64,000 bases of DNA from Devosia sp. (GCF_025809055.1 NZ_CP075529.1:1178001-1242000); one strand, 5' to 3'. Counted from the stretch's first letter, positions 7,938 through 16,655 are shown. Numbers and translations are program-made. The notes: generated by a model not told the origin, from the letters alone.

Positions 7938-9707
7938 CTAGACCAGCTGACGGCCCTTCTCGTCGATGATGTCCCCGATATTGGCTGTGTCGGGCAGGAT
8001 GATCTCATTGTGCGGCTTGCCCGACGGGATCATGGGCAGGCAGTTCTCGTCTTTCTCGACCAGGACGTCGAAGAGAACCGGGCCGTCATAATCCAGCATC
8101 TCGGCGATCGCGGCATCAAGCGCCGCCGGCGTGTCGCACTTGATACCCTTGGCGCCATAGGCCTCGGCCAGCTTGACGAAGTCGGGCAGCGATTCCGAAT
8201 AGGAATGGGCGTAGCGCGAGCCGTGCAGCAGATCCTGCCACTGCCGGACCATACCCATGCGCTCGTTGTTGAGGATGAAAATCTTGACCGGCAGGCGATA
8301 CTGCACGGCAGTCGACAGCTCCTGCATGGTCATCTGCACGGAGGCTTCACCGGCAATGTCGATGACCAGCGCATCGGGATGGGCCACCTGCACGCCGACT
8401 GAAGCCGGCAGCCCATAGCCCATGGTCCCCAGACCGCCGGACGTCATCCAGCGATTGGGCTTGTCGAAGTGAAAATGCTGGGCCGCCCACATCTGGTGCT
8501 GACCAACCTCGGTGGTGATGAACACCTCCTTGGACTGGTTCCTCGTGGCTTCGTAGAGCCGCTGGATGGCCCATTGCGGCTTGATGACCGTGTCGGAATT
8601 GGTGAAGTTGAGCGAGCCAACCGACCGCCACTTCTCGATCTGCTTCCACCAGGGCGCGATCGCTTCGCCGCGCGGCTCATTGGTCCGGCTGCGCCAGACA
8701 CGGATCATTTCCTCGAGCACGCGATTGCAGTCGCCGACGATCGGCACGTCGACACGAATGATCTTGTTGATCGAGGACGGATCGATATCGACATGGATCT
8801 TGCGGCTATTCGGCGAGAAGGCATCGACACGGCCGGTGATCCGGTCATCAAACCGTGCGCCGATATTGATCATCACATCGCAATCGTGCATCGCCATATT
8901 GGCTTCGTAGGTGCCATGCATCCCCAGCATCCCCATCCATTGCGGATTGGAGGCCGGAAAGGCGCCAAGACCCATCAGCGTCGAGGTCACGGGAAAACCG
9001 GTGAGCTCGGCAAGCTCCCTCAGGTTCTCGGACGCCTCCGGGCCGGCATTGATCACGCCGCCGCCGGTATAGAAAATCGGACGCTCGGCCTTGAGCATCA
9101 GGTCCACCGCGGCCTCGATCGCGGCTATGTCACCATCCACCTGGGGGCGGTAGGACTTGTGGCGCAGCGTGTCGGGACCGGGGCGATAATACTCGCCGAC
9201 GGCAAACTGGATATCCTTGGGAATGTCCACGACAACGGGTCCGGGACGCCCGGTGGTGGCAATGTGGAATGCCTCGTGCAGCACGCGCGGCAGATCCGCC
9301 ACGTCCTTGACGAGGTAATTGTGCTTCGTGCACGAGCGGGTGATGCCGACCGTGTCGCATTCCTGGAAGCCGTCAGTGCCGATGAGGGTGGTCGGCACCT
9401 GTGCGGTGATGCAGACCAGGGGAATGGAGTCGAGGAGTGCGTCGGTCAGCCCGGTCACCGCATTGGTCGCGCCCGGACCGGATGTCACCAGCACCACGCC
9501 CGGCTTTCCGGTGGAGCGGGCATAGCCCTCTGCCATATGCGTGGCGCCCTGTTCGTGGCGCACGAGGATGTGCTGGACGAAGTCCTGCTGGAACATGGCA
9601 TCGTAGATCGGCAGGGCTGCGCCGCCGGGATAGCCAAAGATATGTTCAACACCCTGATCCGTCAGCGCCTGGATCACCATTTCCGCGCCGGTCATTTTCT
9701 CGGCCAT
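7938..9707 (-). CDS. ilvB: Acetolactate synthase catalytic (large) subunit
   Basis: 589 residues with the three ThDP-enzyme domains. The ThDP-activating glutamate sits in RHEQGATHMAEGYAR, the FAD/central domain has MLGMHGTYEANMAMHDCD, and the C-terminal ThDP/Mg domain has IAGEASVQMTMQEL followed by LNNERMGMVRQWQ. It makes acetolactate or acetohydroxybutyrate, the first common step to valine, leucine and isoleucine. The usual GDG/GDA metal motif reads GEA here. Expression is probably set by the leader peptide and terminator at 9793-9897. Confidence 0.95.
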   Translation of the reverse strand: MAEKMTGAEMVIQALTDQGVEHIFGYPGGAALPIYDAMFQQDFVQHILVRHEQGATHMAEGYARSTGKPGVVLVTSGPGATNAVTGLTDALLDSIPLVCITAQVPTTLIGTDGFQECDTVGITRSCTKHNYLVKDVADLPRVLHEAFHIATTGRPGPVVVDIPKDIQFAVGEYYRPGPDTLRHKSYRPQVDGDIAAIEAAVDLMLKAERPIFYTGGGVINAGPEASENLRELAELTGFPVTSTLMGLGAFPASNPQWMGMLGMHGTYEANMAMHDCDVMINIGARFDDRITGRVDAFSPNSRKIHVDIDPSSINKIIRVDVPIVGDCNRVLEEMIRVWRSRTNEPRGEAIAPWWKQIEKWRSVGSLNFTNSDTVIKPQWAIQRLYEATRNQSKEVFITTEVGQHQMWAAQHFHFDKPNRWMTSGGLGTMGYGLPASVGVQVAHPDALVIDIAGEASVQMTMQELSTAVQYRLPVKIFILNNERMGMVRQWQDLLHGSRYAHSYSESLPDFVKLAEAYGAKGIKCDTPAALDAAIAEMLDYDGPVLFDVLVEKDENCLPMIPSGKPHNEIILPDTANIGDIIDEKGRQLV

Positions 9708-9792
9708 TTGCGCTCTTCCTACTCCTCGGGCCCGCCGTACCGGGCGTTACGTTCTTTCAGCCTTAAAACCGCTTTGCCGGAAAAAAGGCAAT

Positions 9793-9814
9793 AAAAAAGG
9801 CCCCGTTTGGGACC
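9793..9814 (-). terminator. ilvBN leader intrinsic terminator (attenuator)
   Basis: Read leftward, GGTCCC pairs with GGGGCC (one G-T pair) around the loop AAAC and is followed immediately by six T. It lies 85 bases before the ilvB start and 33 bases after the stop codon of the leader peptide, with no complete gene ending in front of it, so a regulatory role is more likely than ordinary termination. The 3' half CGGGG (9801-9805) can alternatively pair with CCCCG at 9840-9844, directly after the leader stop codon, giving an antiterminator. Confidence 0.75.
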
Positions 9815-9846
9815 TGTTTTCGGCGCACCAGCTTTCGCGCGGGGTT

Positions 9847-9897
9847 TTACCCCACGTTGCCGATGCGCCTACCTACTACGAGAATGAGTGCCCGCAC
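9847..9897 (-). CDS. ilvBN leader peptide (16 aa, attenuation)
   Basis: A 16-codon open frame from GTG at 9897 to TAA at 9847 encodes (M)RALILVVGRRIGNVG. Seven of 16 residues are Leu, Ile or Val, with a run of five (LILVV). GGAGAGG stands 4-5 bases before the GTG. In-frame ATG codons at 9927 and 9939 would add more Leu/Ile codons (RLIL) but lack a clear ribosome-binding site. Stalling on the LILVV codons when branched-chain aminoacyl-tRNA is scarce would favour the antiterminator over the hairpin at 9793-9814. Attenuation of ilvBN has been reported in Caulobacter; its operation here is inferred. The remaining 190 bases up to the divergent Pit gene hold nothing else I can name. Confidence 0.7.
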   Translation of the reverse strand: MRALILVVGRRIGNVG

Positions 9898-10087
9898 GGG
9901 ACCTCTCCACAAAATTAGACGCGGCATTGATAGAGACATTCGACCGCTCAAGTCAAGCCGAAGCGGCCATGGCGCGCAAAACGGACACATATTGGGCCGG
10001 TCTATTGCCCGGAAACGGGGTTTGGGGGTGGCATTCGGCGCAGGGAATGTTACACGCCTGCGACGCCAACTGTGACACTGTGATGAC

Positions 10088-11587
10088 ATGAGCAAAAGCA
10101 CCCTGGACAAGGACCTCCAGCAGGTTACCGGCATCGAGGATGCGACCCATGACCTGTCGCGCCGCTTCGCGGCTCCGGGCATTGCCCTGGTCTTCCTGCT
10201 CCTGGCTGCCGTCTGGGGCGGGTTTGCCACGACCGGTGGCCCGGGCACCTATGTCATCGTCATCGGCGCGGCAATCGCCGGCTATATGGCTCTCAATGTC
10301 GGCGCCAATGACGTCGCCAACAATATGGGTCCCGCCGTCGGTTCCCGGGCCATCTCGATGGGCGGCGCACTCATTATCGCCGCCATTTTCGAGGCGGCCG
10401 GAGCCCTCTTGGCCGGCGGCGATGTGGTCAACACCGTGGCCCGCGACCTCCTGGTGTCCCATGAAATCGAAAGCCGCACCTTCATCATTGTCATGATGTC
10501 TGCACTGCTGGCCTCGGCCCTGTGGGTGAACCTGGCGACCTTCATCGGCGCTCCGGTGTCCACGACCCATGCGGTGGTGGGTGGCGTGGTCGGCGCCGGT
10601 GTGGCCGCGCTGGGTATCGGCATCGTCAACTGGCCGACCATCGGCGCAATCGCCGCCAGTTGGGTGATATCTCCTGTCCTTGGGGGTGTCTTCGCTGCAG
10701 CTTTCCTCGCTGTCATTCAGACCACGATCACCAACCGGCTCGACAAGATTTCCGCGGCACGGATATGGGTGCCCATTTTCGTCGCGGTCATGACCGGGGT
10801 GTTTGCAAGTTATCTCGCCACCAAGGGCCTGAGCCGCATCTGGAAGCCCGGCCCGGCCATCACCGTGGTCCTGGCCATCGCGTGTGGCGCCCTGGGCTGG
10901 GTCGTGGCGATGCCATGGGTGCGCCAGCAGTCAAAGCACATGGAGAACCGCAAGAAGCATGTGGCCATGCTGTTCCGTTTGCCGCTGATCATCTCGGCGG
11001 CCCTGTTGTCCTTCGCCCACGGCGCCAACGACGTGGCCAATGCGGTCGGCCCATTCGCCGCTATCGTCAGCGCCCTGACGACCGGCCATAGCGACGTCGC
11101 CGGCATCACCCTGCCCCTTTGGGTACTGGCCATCGGCGCCATCGGCATCTCGCTGGGTCTAGGCCTGTTCGGACCGCGCCTCATCCGCACCGTGGGTGAG
11201 CAGATCACCAAGCTCAACGAAATCCGCGCCTTCTGCGCAGCCCTGTCCGCGGCAATAACCGTGCTCGTGGCCTCGGCGCTGGGCATGCCGGTCTCCTCGA
11301 CCCATATCGCGGTGGGCGCCGTATTCGGCGTGGGCTTCCTGCGCGAATACGTTTCGCGGCGCGACATGGAAGGCTCGGCCGTACCTGTCAATGCGCGTTT
11401 CGTGGATCCCGGTCAGCTCAACGCCACGCCCGAAGACGCGCTGTCCAGCGCCCGCAAGGTGGAGCGCCGGTTGCTGGTGCGGCGTCACCACGTCTATTCG
11501 ATCGCAGCAGCCTGGGTGGTGACCGTGCCGGCCTCCGCCGCTCTTGCGGGGGTGCTGTTCCTGGTGCTGCGGCTGTTTATTGGCTGA
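10088..11587 (+). CDS. Inorganic phosphate transporter, Pit family
   Basis: 499 residues and about ten to twelve membrane spans. The two inverted PHO4-family signatures are both present: GANDVANNMGPAVGS near residue 75 and GANDVANAVGPF near residue 315. Pit proteins bring in metal-phosphate with protons at low affinity. The N terminus (about 30 residues) is hydrophilic. There is no obvious ribosome-binding site before the ATG. I looked for a Pho box with an 11-bp period and did not find one. The gene ends 11 bases inside the convergent Nudix gene. Confidence 0.9.
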   Translation: MSKSTLDKDLQQVTGIEDATHDLSRRFAAPGIALVFLLLAAVWGGFATTGGPGTYVIVIGAAIAGYMALNVGANDVANNMGPAVGSRAISMGGALIIAAIFEAAGALLAGGDVVNTVARDLLVSHEIESRTFIIVMMSALLASALWVNLATFIGAPVSTTHAVVGGVVGAGVAALGIGIVNWPTIGAIAASWVISPVLGGVFAAAFLAVIQTTITNRLDKISAARIWVPIFVAVMTGVFASYLATKGLSRIWKPGPAITVVLAIACGALGWVVAMPWVRQQSKHMENRKKHVAMLFRLPLIISAALLSFAHGANDVANAVGPFAAIVSALTTGHSDVAGITLPLWVLAIGAIGISLGLGLFGPRLIRTVGEQITKLNEIRAFCAALSAAITVLVASALGMPVSSTHIAVGAVFGVGFLREYVSRRDMEGSAVPVNARFVDPGQLNATPEDALSSARKVERRLLVRRHHVYSIAAAWVVTVPASAALAGVLFLVLRLFIG

Positions 11588-12047
11588 CAGCCATTCCAAG
11601 GTGGGCATGCAGCCGGTTGGCCAGCCGCGCCATTGATCGGTCTGCGAGCAGACGGTGCGCTTCCGACAGGGTCACCCAATGGCGCATGCGCTCGTTCTGT
11701 TCGAGCCAGCTGTCATGCTGCTGCGTCACCTTGAGCGGAAACAGATCCACGTCGACAAGCGTCACGCCGTCATTACCGATGCTGGCGCGATAGGAACCCA
11801 CCGCATTGGGGTCGATCTCGCCTGAAACGCCCGCTTCTTCGATAGCCTCCAGAGCCGCGCTTTCCCACGCGGTCATTCCCGATTCCACCGCACCCTTGGG
11901 AAAAATCCACTTGCCGCTGCGCCGCGACGTTACCAGCAGGATGGCCAGGCGCCCTTCGACGATCGCATAGGGGATCGCTCCCGCCTGCCGCAGGGTGTCG
12001 GGTGTTTCAACCCTCGGACTCCAGTGCTTGAGGAACTCGCGGACCAT
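11577..12047 (-). CDS. Nudix hydrolase with a degenerate Nudix box
   Basis: 156 residues from the ATG at 12047, which has GGGAG seven bases upstream. The fold signature FPKGAVESGM..AALEAIEEAGV lines up with the Nudix box, but the first glutamate is Met and the arginine before the REUXEE core is Leu, while the EE pair is kept. Alphaproteobacterial relatives of diphosphoinositol/diadenosine polyphosphate hydrolases (DIPP-like) often have such a relaxed box. The frame stays open further upstream through the cold-shock gene, but that extension is not protein-like. The last 11 bases overlap the end of the Pit gene tail to tail. Confidence 0.8.
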   Translation of the reverse strand: MVREFLKHWSPRVETPDTLRQAGAIPYAIVEGRLAILLVTSRRSGKWIFPKGAVESGMTAWESAALEAIEEAGVSGEIDPNAVGSYRASIGNDGVTLVDVDLFPLKVTQQHDSWLEQNERMRHWVTLSEAHRLLADRSMARLANRLHAHLGMAVSQ

Positions 12048-12105
12048 ATGGGACTCCCGTTTCGTCCAGCCTGTTTTGCATGGGGGCCACCGGCTGTAAA
12101 CCGCC

Positions 12106-12132
12106 CAAAAAGAAAGGGCCCGGAGGCCCTTT
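12106..12132 (-). terminator. Intrinsic terminator of the cold-shock gene
   Basis: Read leftward, AAAGGGCC and GGCCCTTT pair around TCCG and are followed by CTTTTT. It sits 22 bases after the cspA stop codon and upstream of the Nudix start. Confidence 0.85.
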
Positions 12133-12154
12133 CCATACCAGCTATGCGCCGGGA

Positions 12155-12370
12155 TTAGCTCAGCAGGGTCAGTTCCGCAGCCGAAACCTTGCCGTCGCGG
12201 CCGGTCTGCAGCTCGAAGCTGACCTTGTCGCCTTCGTACAGGCCCTGCAGGCCCGAGCGCTGGACAGCCGAAATATGGACGAACGCATCCTTCTCGCCGT
12301 TGTCGGGAGAAATGAAGCCGTAGCCCTTGGTCGTGTTGAAGAATTTCACAGTGCCGGTGATTGCGGCCAT
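12155..12370 (-). CDS. cspA: Cold-shock domain protein, CspA family
   Basis: A 71-residue single cold-shock domain. RNP1 reads KGYGFISP and RNP2 reads DAFVHIS, so the nucleic-acid-binding aromatic residues are all present. It acts as an RNA/ssDNA chaperone. The gene is monocistronic with its own terminator. The nearly 290-base gap to the next gene would allow the long structured 5' leader typical of csp genes, though I cannot show a thermosensor. Confidence 0.93.
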   Translation of the reverse strand: MAAITGTVKFFNTTKGYGFISPDNGEKDAFVHISAVQRSGLQGLYEGDKVSFELQTGRDGKVSAAELTLLS

Positions 12371-12569
12371 GACTGGTCCTCTTGGTCTGTTGTGCCGAAA
12401 ATCGGCGGAAGGGTTTGTCCTGGTTGTGCAAGCCAGGACTTACGATTCACGAGATCAGGAGGTAGCCAAGTTTCCGGGATACCGGTCGTCAGATAGCGCA
12501 AGACTAGTGGCACGTATGGCCCATATATTGCCGTTTGTCCGAGGATTTTCAAGGCACTTCAATGCCATG

Positions 12570-12602
12570 AAAAAGAACACCCGGCTGGGGGCAGCCGGGT
12601 GT
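12570..12602 (-). terminator. Intrinsic terminator of the glycine-zipper lipoprotein gene
   Basis: An 11-bp perfect stem (ACACCCGGCTG with CAGCCGGGTGT) around a four-base loop is followed, read leftward, by TCTTTTTC. It is 56 bases after the stop codon of the lipoprotein gene. Confidence 0.85.
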
Positions 12603-12657
12603 CTGGCGCCTGGGGGCGCTTGGCCGCAGGGGGCGCTGCGGCATTCAAATGTTGCGC

Positions 12658-12933
12658 TTAGCCCTGCGGGCACAAAGCGATGTAGCGCGTGCCATCCGCA
12701 CGCTGGTAGACGCAGCGGTCAGGGCTGCCTTCAACCCGGCCGAGAATGTCGCCAGCAGCTGCGCCGGCAACGGCACCGATACCAGCGCCGACGGCCGTGC
12801 CAACCAGGTTACCGCCGGTTGCCGCAGCGCCGACCACAGCACCGCCAACGGCACCCACGGTCGCACCCTGCTGGGTGGTCGTGCAGGCTGCAAGGGAAAG
12901 AGCGGTAGCGGCGATGATCAGGATCTTGTGCAT
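12658..12933 (-). CDS. Small glycine-zipper lipoprotein (91 aa)
   Basis: The N terminus MHKILIIAATALSLAAC is a lipoprotein signal peptide with a LAAC lipobox, so the mature protein begins at the cysteine and is lipid-anchored. It is followed by an Ala/Gly-rich segment with repeated GxxxG/GxxxA spacing (VGAVGGAVVGAAATGG, VGTAVGAGIGAVAGAAAG), a glycine zipper as in osmotically inducible outer-membrane lipoproteins, and a short C-terminal part with two cysteines. GGAGG stands five bases before the ATG at 12933; the in-frame ATG at 12945 lies upstream of that site. Confidence 0.8.
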   Translation of the reverse strand: MHKILIIAATALSLAACTTTQQGATVGAVGGAVVGAAATGGNLVGTAVGAGIGAVAGAAAGDILGRVEGSPDRCVYQRADGTRYIALCPQG

Positions 12934-12997
12934 GTATTCCTCCAACGAGATGCTGCCGGATGAAATGCACTGGCCCGCTAATGGTTCCGATCAATTT

Positions 12998-13372
12998 TTA
13001 GTCTTTGTTAATTCGATCCTCGGGCATCGCCACAAGCGCACCGGCTGCGAGGCCAAGCCAGGCAAGGATCATCAGCCCGCCGCCCAGCGGCGCGGCTCCC
13101 GGGAACAGAGGATGTCCGAGCCATTCCCGCATCCCCAGATCGCCGGCAAACACCGCCGTTCCAAGCGCCAGGAGCAGCCCCGCGACCCCGTACCACCGCG
13201 ACCGGGCATGAAGACCCAGGGCCAGCAGCGCCGGGCCGTGCGACAGGCAGATCGCAGCAATCGACACCAGATTTCGGGCATCACCGCCATGTGAGGCCGC
13301 AGCCGCGGCGGCGACACCGGCCGCGCCAGTTAGTCCGGCCGCCAGCAGGATCATCCGTCGGACTATGGTCAT
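12998..13372 (-). CDS. DUF423 family membrane protein
   Basis: About 124 residues with four predicted membrane spans. GAAGVAAAAAASHG near the N terminus, the SHGPALLALG segment and the FPGAAPLGGGLMILAWLGLA tail match the DUF423 family of small inner-membrane proteins of unknown function. The start at 13372 (GGAG six bases upstream) puts the first span right after a short basic head; ATGs at 13390 and 13408 are alternatives. It is divergent from the MATE transporter. Confidence 0.75.
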   Translation of the reverse strand: MTIVRRMILLAAGLTGAAGVAAAAAASHGGDARNLVSIAAICLSHGPALLALGLHARSRWYGVAGLLLALGTAVFAGDLGMREWLGHPLFPGAAPLGGGLMILAWLGLAAGALVAMPEDRINKD

Positions 13373-13446
13373 GTCTTGCTCCAGTGCCATGCTTTCCCCC
13401 AGCCGCAAACTGCACTAGACGATGCAGGCGAGTGTGAGAAACAACC

Positions 13447-14865
13447 ATGAGTGACAATGCCGCGTCCCCAGCCGGGATGCCACCCAATGTGCTGCCGCCG
13501 GGAAGCTGGCGTCGAGAGCTTGCGGCCACTTTTCATCTGGCCTGGCCACTGGTTGTCGCCCAGGTCGCGCAGAATGCCCTGCAGGCGACCGACGTGATCA
13601 TGATGGGCTGGCTTGGACCGGAATCGCTGGCGGCCGGCACGCTCGCAAACACCTTTCTCATGCCATTTTTCCTCCTCGGAGTCGGCATTGTCGGGGCCGT
13701 GGCGCCCCTGACCGCTCAGGCGCGCGGTGCGCGCAATATCAAGGCCGTCCGCCGGATCGTGCGGCAGGGATTTTGGGCCGCAATCCTGCTTGGCGCCCTC
13801 CTCGCGCCGATTGTGCTGCAGATCAGGACGGTGTTCGGTTGGCTGGGCCAGGACCCGTTTCTGGCGGCCCGCGCGGAGGAATATGTACAGATTGGCGTGC
13901 TGATGCTGTGGCCGGCCCTCGGCGTCATCGTCCTGCGGTCCCTGCTCTCGTCGTTCGATTCCACGCGCGTCATCCTGCTGATTACCATTGGCGGCGTTAT
14001 CCTGAATGCCTGCGCCAATTACCTGCTGATGTTTGGCCATTTCGGCCTGCCGCGGCTGGAACTGCGCGGTGCGGCCATCGCCACCGTGCTGACCAACTTT
14101 GCCATGCTTGCGGCCTTCCTGACCTTCGTGCTGCGGCATCGCCGGTTCCGCCGGTTCAACATTCTCATCCGCTTCTGGAAGCCGGATTGGCAGCGGTTTC
14201 GGGAGATTTTTCGCATCGGCACGCCGATCGGCCTCACGGTGCTGGCCGAGGTCGGCCTGTTTACGGCGGCTGCCCTGCTCATGGGGCGCCTCGGCACCGA
14301 TGAAGTTGCCGCCCATGCCATTGCCCTGCAATGTGCTTCGCTGGCTTTCATGGTACCGCTGGGGCTTGGCATCGCCGCAACCGTGCGGGTCGGCTTCGCC
14401 TATGGACGGCGCGACGCCGACGGCATTCGGCTTGCGGGCTGGACCGCTTTTGCCATCGGCACCGGGTTCATGGCGATTTCCGCCCTGGCTTTTCTGGTAT
14501 TCGGCCCGGCCATTGTCACGGTGTTCCTCGATCCGCAGAAGCCGGAAAACCTGCATGCCCTGGCCCTGGCTGCGTCCTACCTCGCCATCGCTGGGGTGTT
14601 CCAGCTGGTCGATGGCGCCCAGGTCGTTGCCGCCCATGCGCTCCGCGGCCTCAGTGATACCGCCATCCCCATGCTTATGGCCATCTTCGGCTATTGGCTG
14701 GTTGGCCTGCCGGTTGCCTATGTCCTTGGTTTCATTTTTGAAATGCGCGGCGTCGGCATCTGGCTGGGGCTCGCGAGCGGCCTCGCCTTTGTCGCCCTGC
14801 TCCTCGTCACCCGCTTCGCCATGCGCGAAAAGCTGGGCCTATTGCCGAAGGCGATGGCGCCTTAG
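13447..14865 (+). CDS. MATE family multidrug efflux transporter (NorM-like)
   Basis: 472 residues and twelve predicted membrane spans in two MatE halves. LAWPLVVAQVAQNALQATDVIMMGWLG at residues 30-56 is the typical first span and loop. Such proteins export cationic drugs with Na+ or H+ influx; the substrate here is unknown. The last four bases overlap the convergent miaA gene. Confidence 0.9.
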   Translation: MSDNAASPAGMPPNVLPPGSWRRELAATFHLAWPLVVAQVAQNALQATDVIMMGWLGPESLAAGTLANTFLMPFFLLGVGIVGAVAPLTAQARGARNIKAVRRIVRQGFWAAILLGALLAPIVLQIRTVFGWLGQDPFLAARAEEYVQIGVLMLWPALGVIVLRSLLSSFDSTRVILLITIGGVILNACANYLLMFGHFGLPRLELRGAAIATVLTNFAMLAAFLTFVLRHRRFRRFNILIRFWKPDWQRFREIFRIGTPIGLTVLAEVGLFTAAALLMGRLGTDEVAAHAIALQCASLAFMVPLGLGIAATVRVGFAYGRRDADGIRLAGWTAFAIGTGFMAISALAFLVFGPAIVTVFLDPQKPENLHALALAASYLAIAGVFQLVDGAQVVAAHALRGLSDTAIPMLMAIFGYWLVGLPVAYVLGFIFEMRGVGIWLGLASGLAFVALLLVTRFAMREKLGLLPKAMAP

Positions 14866-15755
14866 ATCGGAGCGCCACCAAGGCCCAACCGGGGCCAGCC
14901 AGCCATGCGATTGCGGAACCAGGTGCGCTGCCGCTTGGCATATTGGTGCGTGGCGGTGACCGAAAGGGCAATTGCCTCTTCACGGCTGATCACTCCATCC
15001 AGCCAATCCGCAATTTCCCGTACGCCAATCGCCTTGAGCGCCGGCAGCGACGGATCGAGGTTCATCCGCTGCAAGGCCTCGACTTCTTCCACCGCGCCGT
15101 CCGAGAACATTGTTTCGAACCTTTTGGCGATACGGGAGCGAAGCATGTCCCTGTCTGGCCAGAGTACCATCCGCTCGGTGGCCCAGTTCTGCAAAAGCGC
15201 GGGCTGAACCTGCTGCTGAAAGTGCGAGAGCGGCTTTCCCGTGGCGCGCTTGACGGCGATGGCCCGCGTGACCCGCTGTGGATCGGCGACTTTGAGGCGG
15301 CTGGCTGTTTCCGGATCCTCCCTCTGCAACAGGGCCATGCGCCCGGCTTCGTCCATGCCATCCATTTCGAATTCTACCCGCGCAATCTCGGCCGGGGATA
15401 TCTCCGGAACATCGGCGAATCCATTTGTCAGCGCCTCGAAGTAAAGCCCTGTTCCACCAACGAAAATGACCTCACGATCCGGCGCGACCTGATCCAGCAG
15501 CGACGCGACGGCGCGCACCCAGGCGCCGGTCGAAAAGCGTTCGCGCACCGATACGGTGCCGTAGAGGCAATGCTCGGCAGAAACCATATCCTGGGGCGAT
15601 GGCCGCGCCGTGATCACCCGCAACGTGTCGTAAACCTGCATGGAATCGGCATTTATGATCACGCCGCCACTTGCACTTGCGCGCTTGAGGGCCAGCATCG
15701 ACTTGCCGCTGGCAGTCGGACCCGCTATCAGCACAGCGCGCCTCTGGCCCGACAT
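14862..15755 (-). CDS. miaA: tRNA dimethylallyltransferase
   Basis: 297 residues. The P-loop GPTASGKS and the DSMQVYDTL motif (prenyl-acceptor site) identify MiaA, which adds dimethylallyl to A37 of tRNAs reading UNN codons, the first step to ms2i6A. The C-terminal RTWFRNR is also typical. I take the ATG at 15755, with GGGGA about seven bases upstream. Its start lies only 27 bases from the serB start on the other strand. Confidence 0.93.
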   Translation of the reverse strand: MSGQRRAVLIAGPTASGKSMLALKRASASGGVIINADSMQVYDTLRVITARPSPQDMVSAEHCLYGTVSVRERFSTGAWVRAVASLLDQVAPDREVIFVGGTGLYFEALTNGFADVPEISPAEIARVEFEMDGMDEAGRMALLQREDPETASRLKVADPQRVTRAIAVKRATGKPLSHFQQQVQPALLQNWATERMVLWPDRDMLRSRIAKRFETMFSDGAVEEVEALQRMNLDPSLPALKAIGVREIADWLDGVISREEAIALSVTATHQYAKRQRTWFRNRMAGWPRLGLGGAPI

Positions 15756-15782
15756 CAAATGTCCCCGAAAGTTGCTGCCGAC

Positions 15783-16655
15783 ATGCCCGTCCTATCCCTG
15801 ATCGCCAATCCTGCCGATTCCGAGCTCGACCCGGCCCTTGCCGATGCGATCGTGGCCAAGGTAGGCGGCGAGCTGAACTGGCTCAACCCCGGCATCGCCT
15901 GCGATATCCTTGAACCGCGCGATCCTCAAGCCCTTGAAGCGGCACGCGATATTGCCCAGGGTCGCAAGGTGGACATCAACCTGGTGCCGACCGAGGACCG
16001 CCGCAAGCAAATCCTGGTGGCCGACATGGATTCCACCATGATCGAACAGGAATGCATCGACGAACTGGCCGCGGCGCTGGGTCTCAAGGATCAGGTCGCC
16101 GATATCACCGAACGCGCCATGCGCGGCGAACTGGATTTCGGCCAGGCACTGGACACACGGGTCGCGCTGCTCAAGGGGCTAGAGCGTTCAAAAATCGAGG
16201 AAATCCGGCGCGAGGCGATCACGCTGACGCCGGGTGGCCGGGCGCTGGTCAATACCATGAAGGCCTACGGCGCCTATACGTCGCTGGTCTCGGGCGGCTT
16301 CACCTTCTTTGCTGACTATATTGCCAAGCGGATCGGCTTCGACGAGGCCATCGCCAATGTCCTTGAGTTCGACGGCGACCGATTGGCCGGCACCGTGGCC
16401 AAGCCAATCGTCGACAAAAACACCAAGCGGGAGAGGCTGTTAGCGCTGTCTGTTGAACGGAGCGTGGATGTGTCCCGGACGCTCGCCGTGGGTGATGGCG
16501 CCAACGATCTCGACATGATTGCCATTGCCGGCTTCGGCGTCGCGCTCCATGCCAAACCAGCCGTGGCGGCCGCTGCCGGGCTGCGCATCGACCATGGCGA
16601 CCTCACCGCCCTGCTCTACCTCCAGGGCTATTCCGAAGACGACTTCGTGCGCTGA
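15783..16655 (+). CDS. serB: Phosphoserine phosphatase
   Basis: 290 residues, a HAD phosphatase that completes serine synthesis. Motif I is DMDSTMIEQE, motif II is SGGFTFF, and motif III is GDGANDLDM. The N-terminal 80 residues form the small regulatory domain found in alphaproteobacterial SerB. Starts at 15783 (MPVLSL) and 15759 (MSPKVAAD) are both possible; neither has a strong ribosome-binding site. It diverges from miaA. Confidence 0.92.
   Translation: MPVLSLIANPADSELDPALADAIVAKVGGELNWLNPGIACDILEPRDPQALEAARDIAQGRKVDINLVPTEDRRKQILVADMDSTMIEQECIDELAAALGLKDQVADITERAMRGELDFGQALDTRVALLKGLERSKIEEIRREAITLTPGGRALVNTMKAYGAYTSLVSGGFTFFADYIAKRIGFDEAIANVLEFDGDRLAGTVAKPIVDKNTKRERLLALSVERSVDVSRTLAVGDGANDLDMIAIAGFGVALHAKPAVAAAAGLRIDHGDLTALLYLQGYSEDDFVR

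Noticed and set aside
10050..10087. Pho box before the Pit transporter gene
   Set aside because: CTGTGAC and CTGTGAT repeats are spaced by 8, not 11 bases, and abut the start codon.
11577..12431. One frame covering both the cold-shock and the Nudix genes
   Set aside because: The upstream half is the cold-shock gene read out of frame; a ribosome-binding site and Nudix homology begin at 12047.
14943..15782. 280-codon extension of SerB to the left
   Set aside because: The extension is antisense to miaA and does not resemble SerB.
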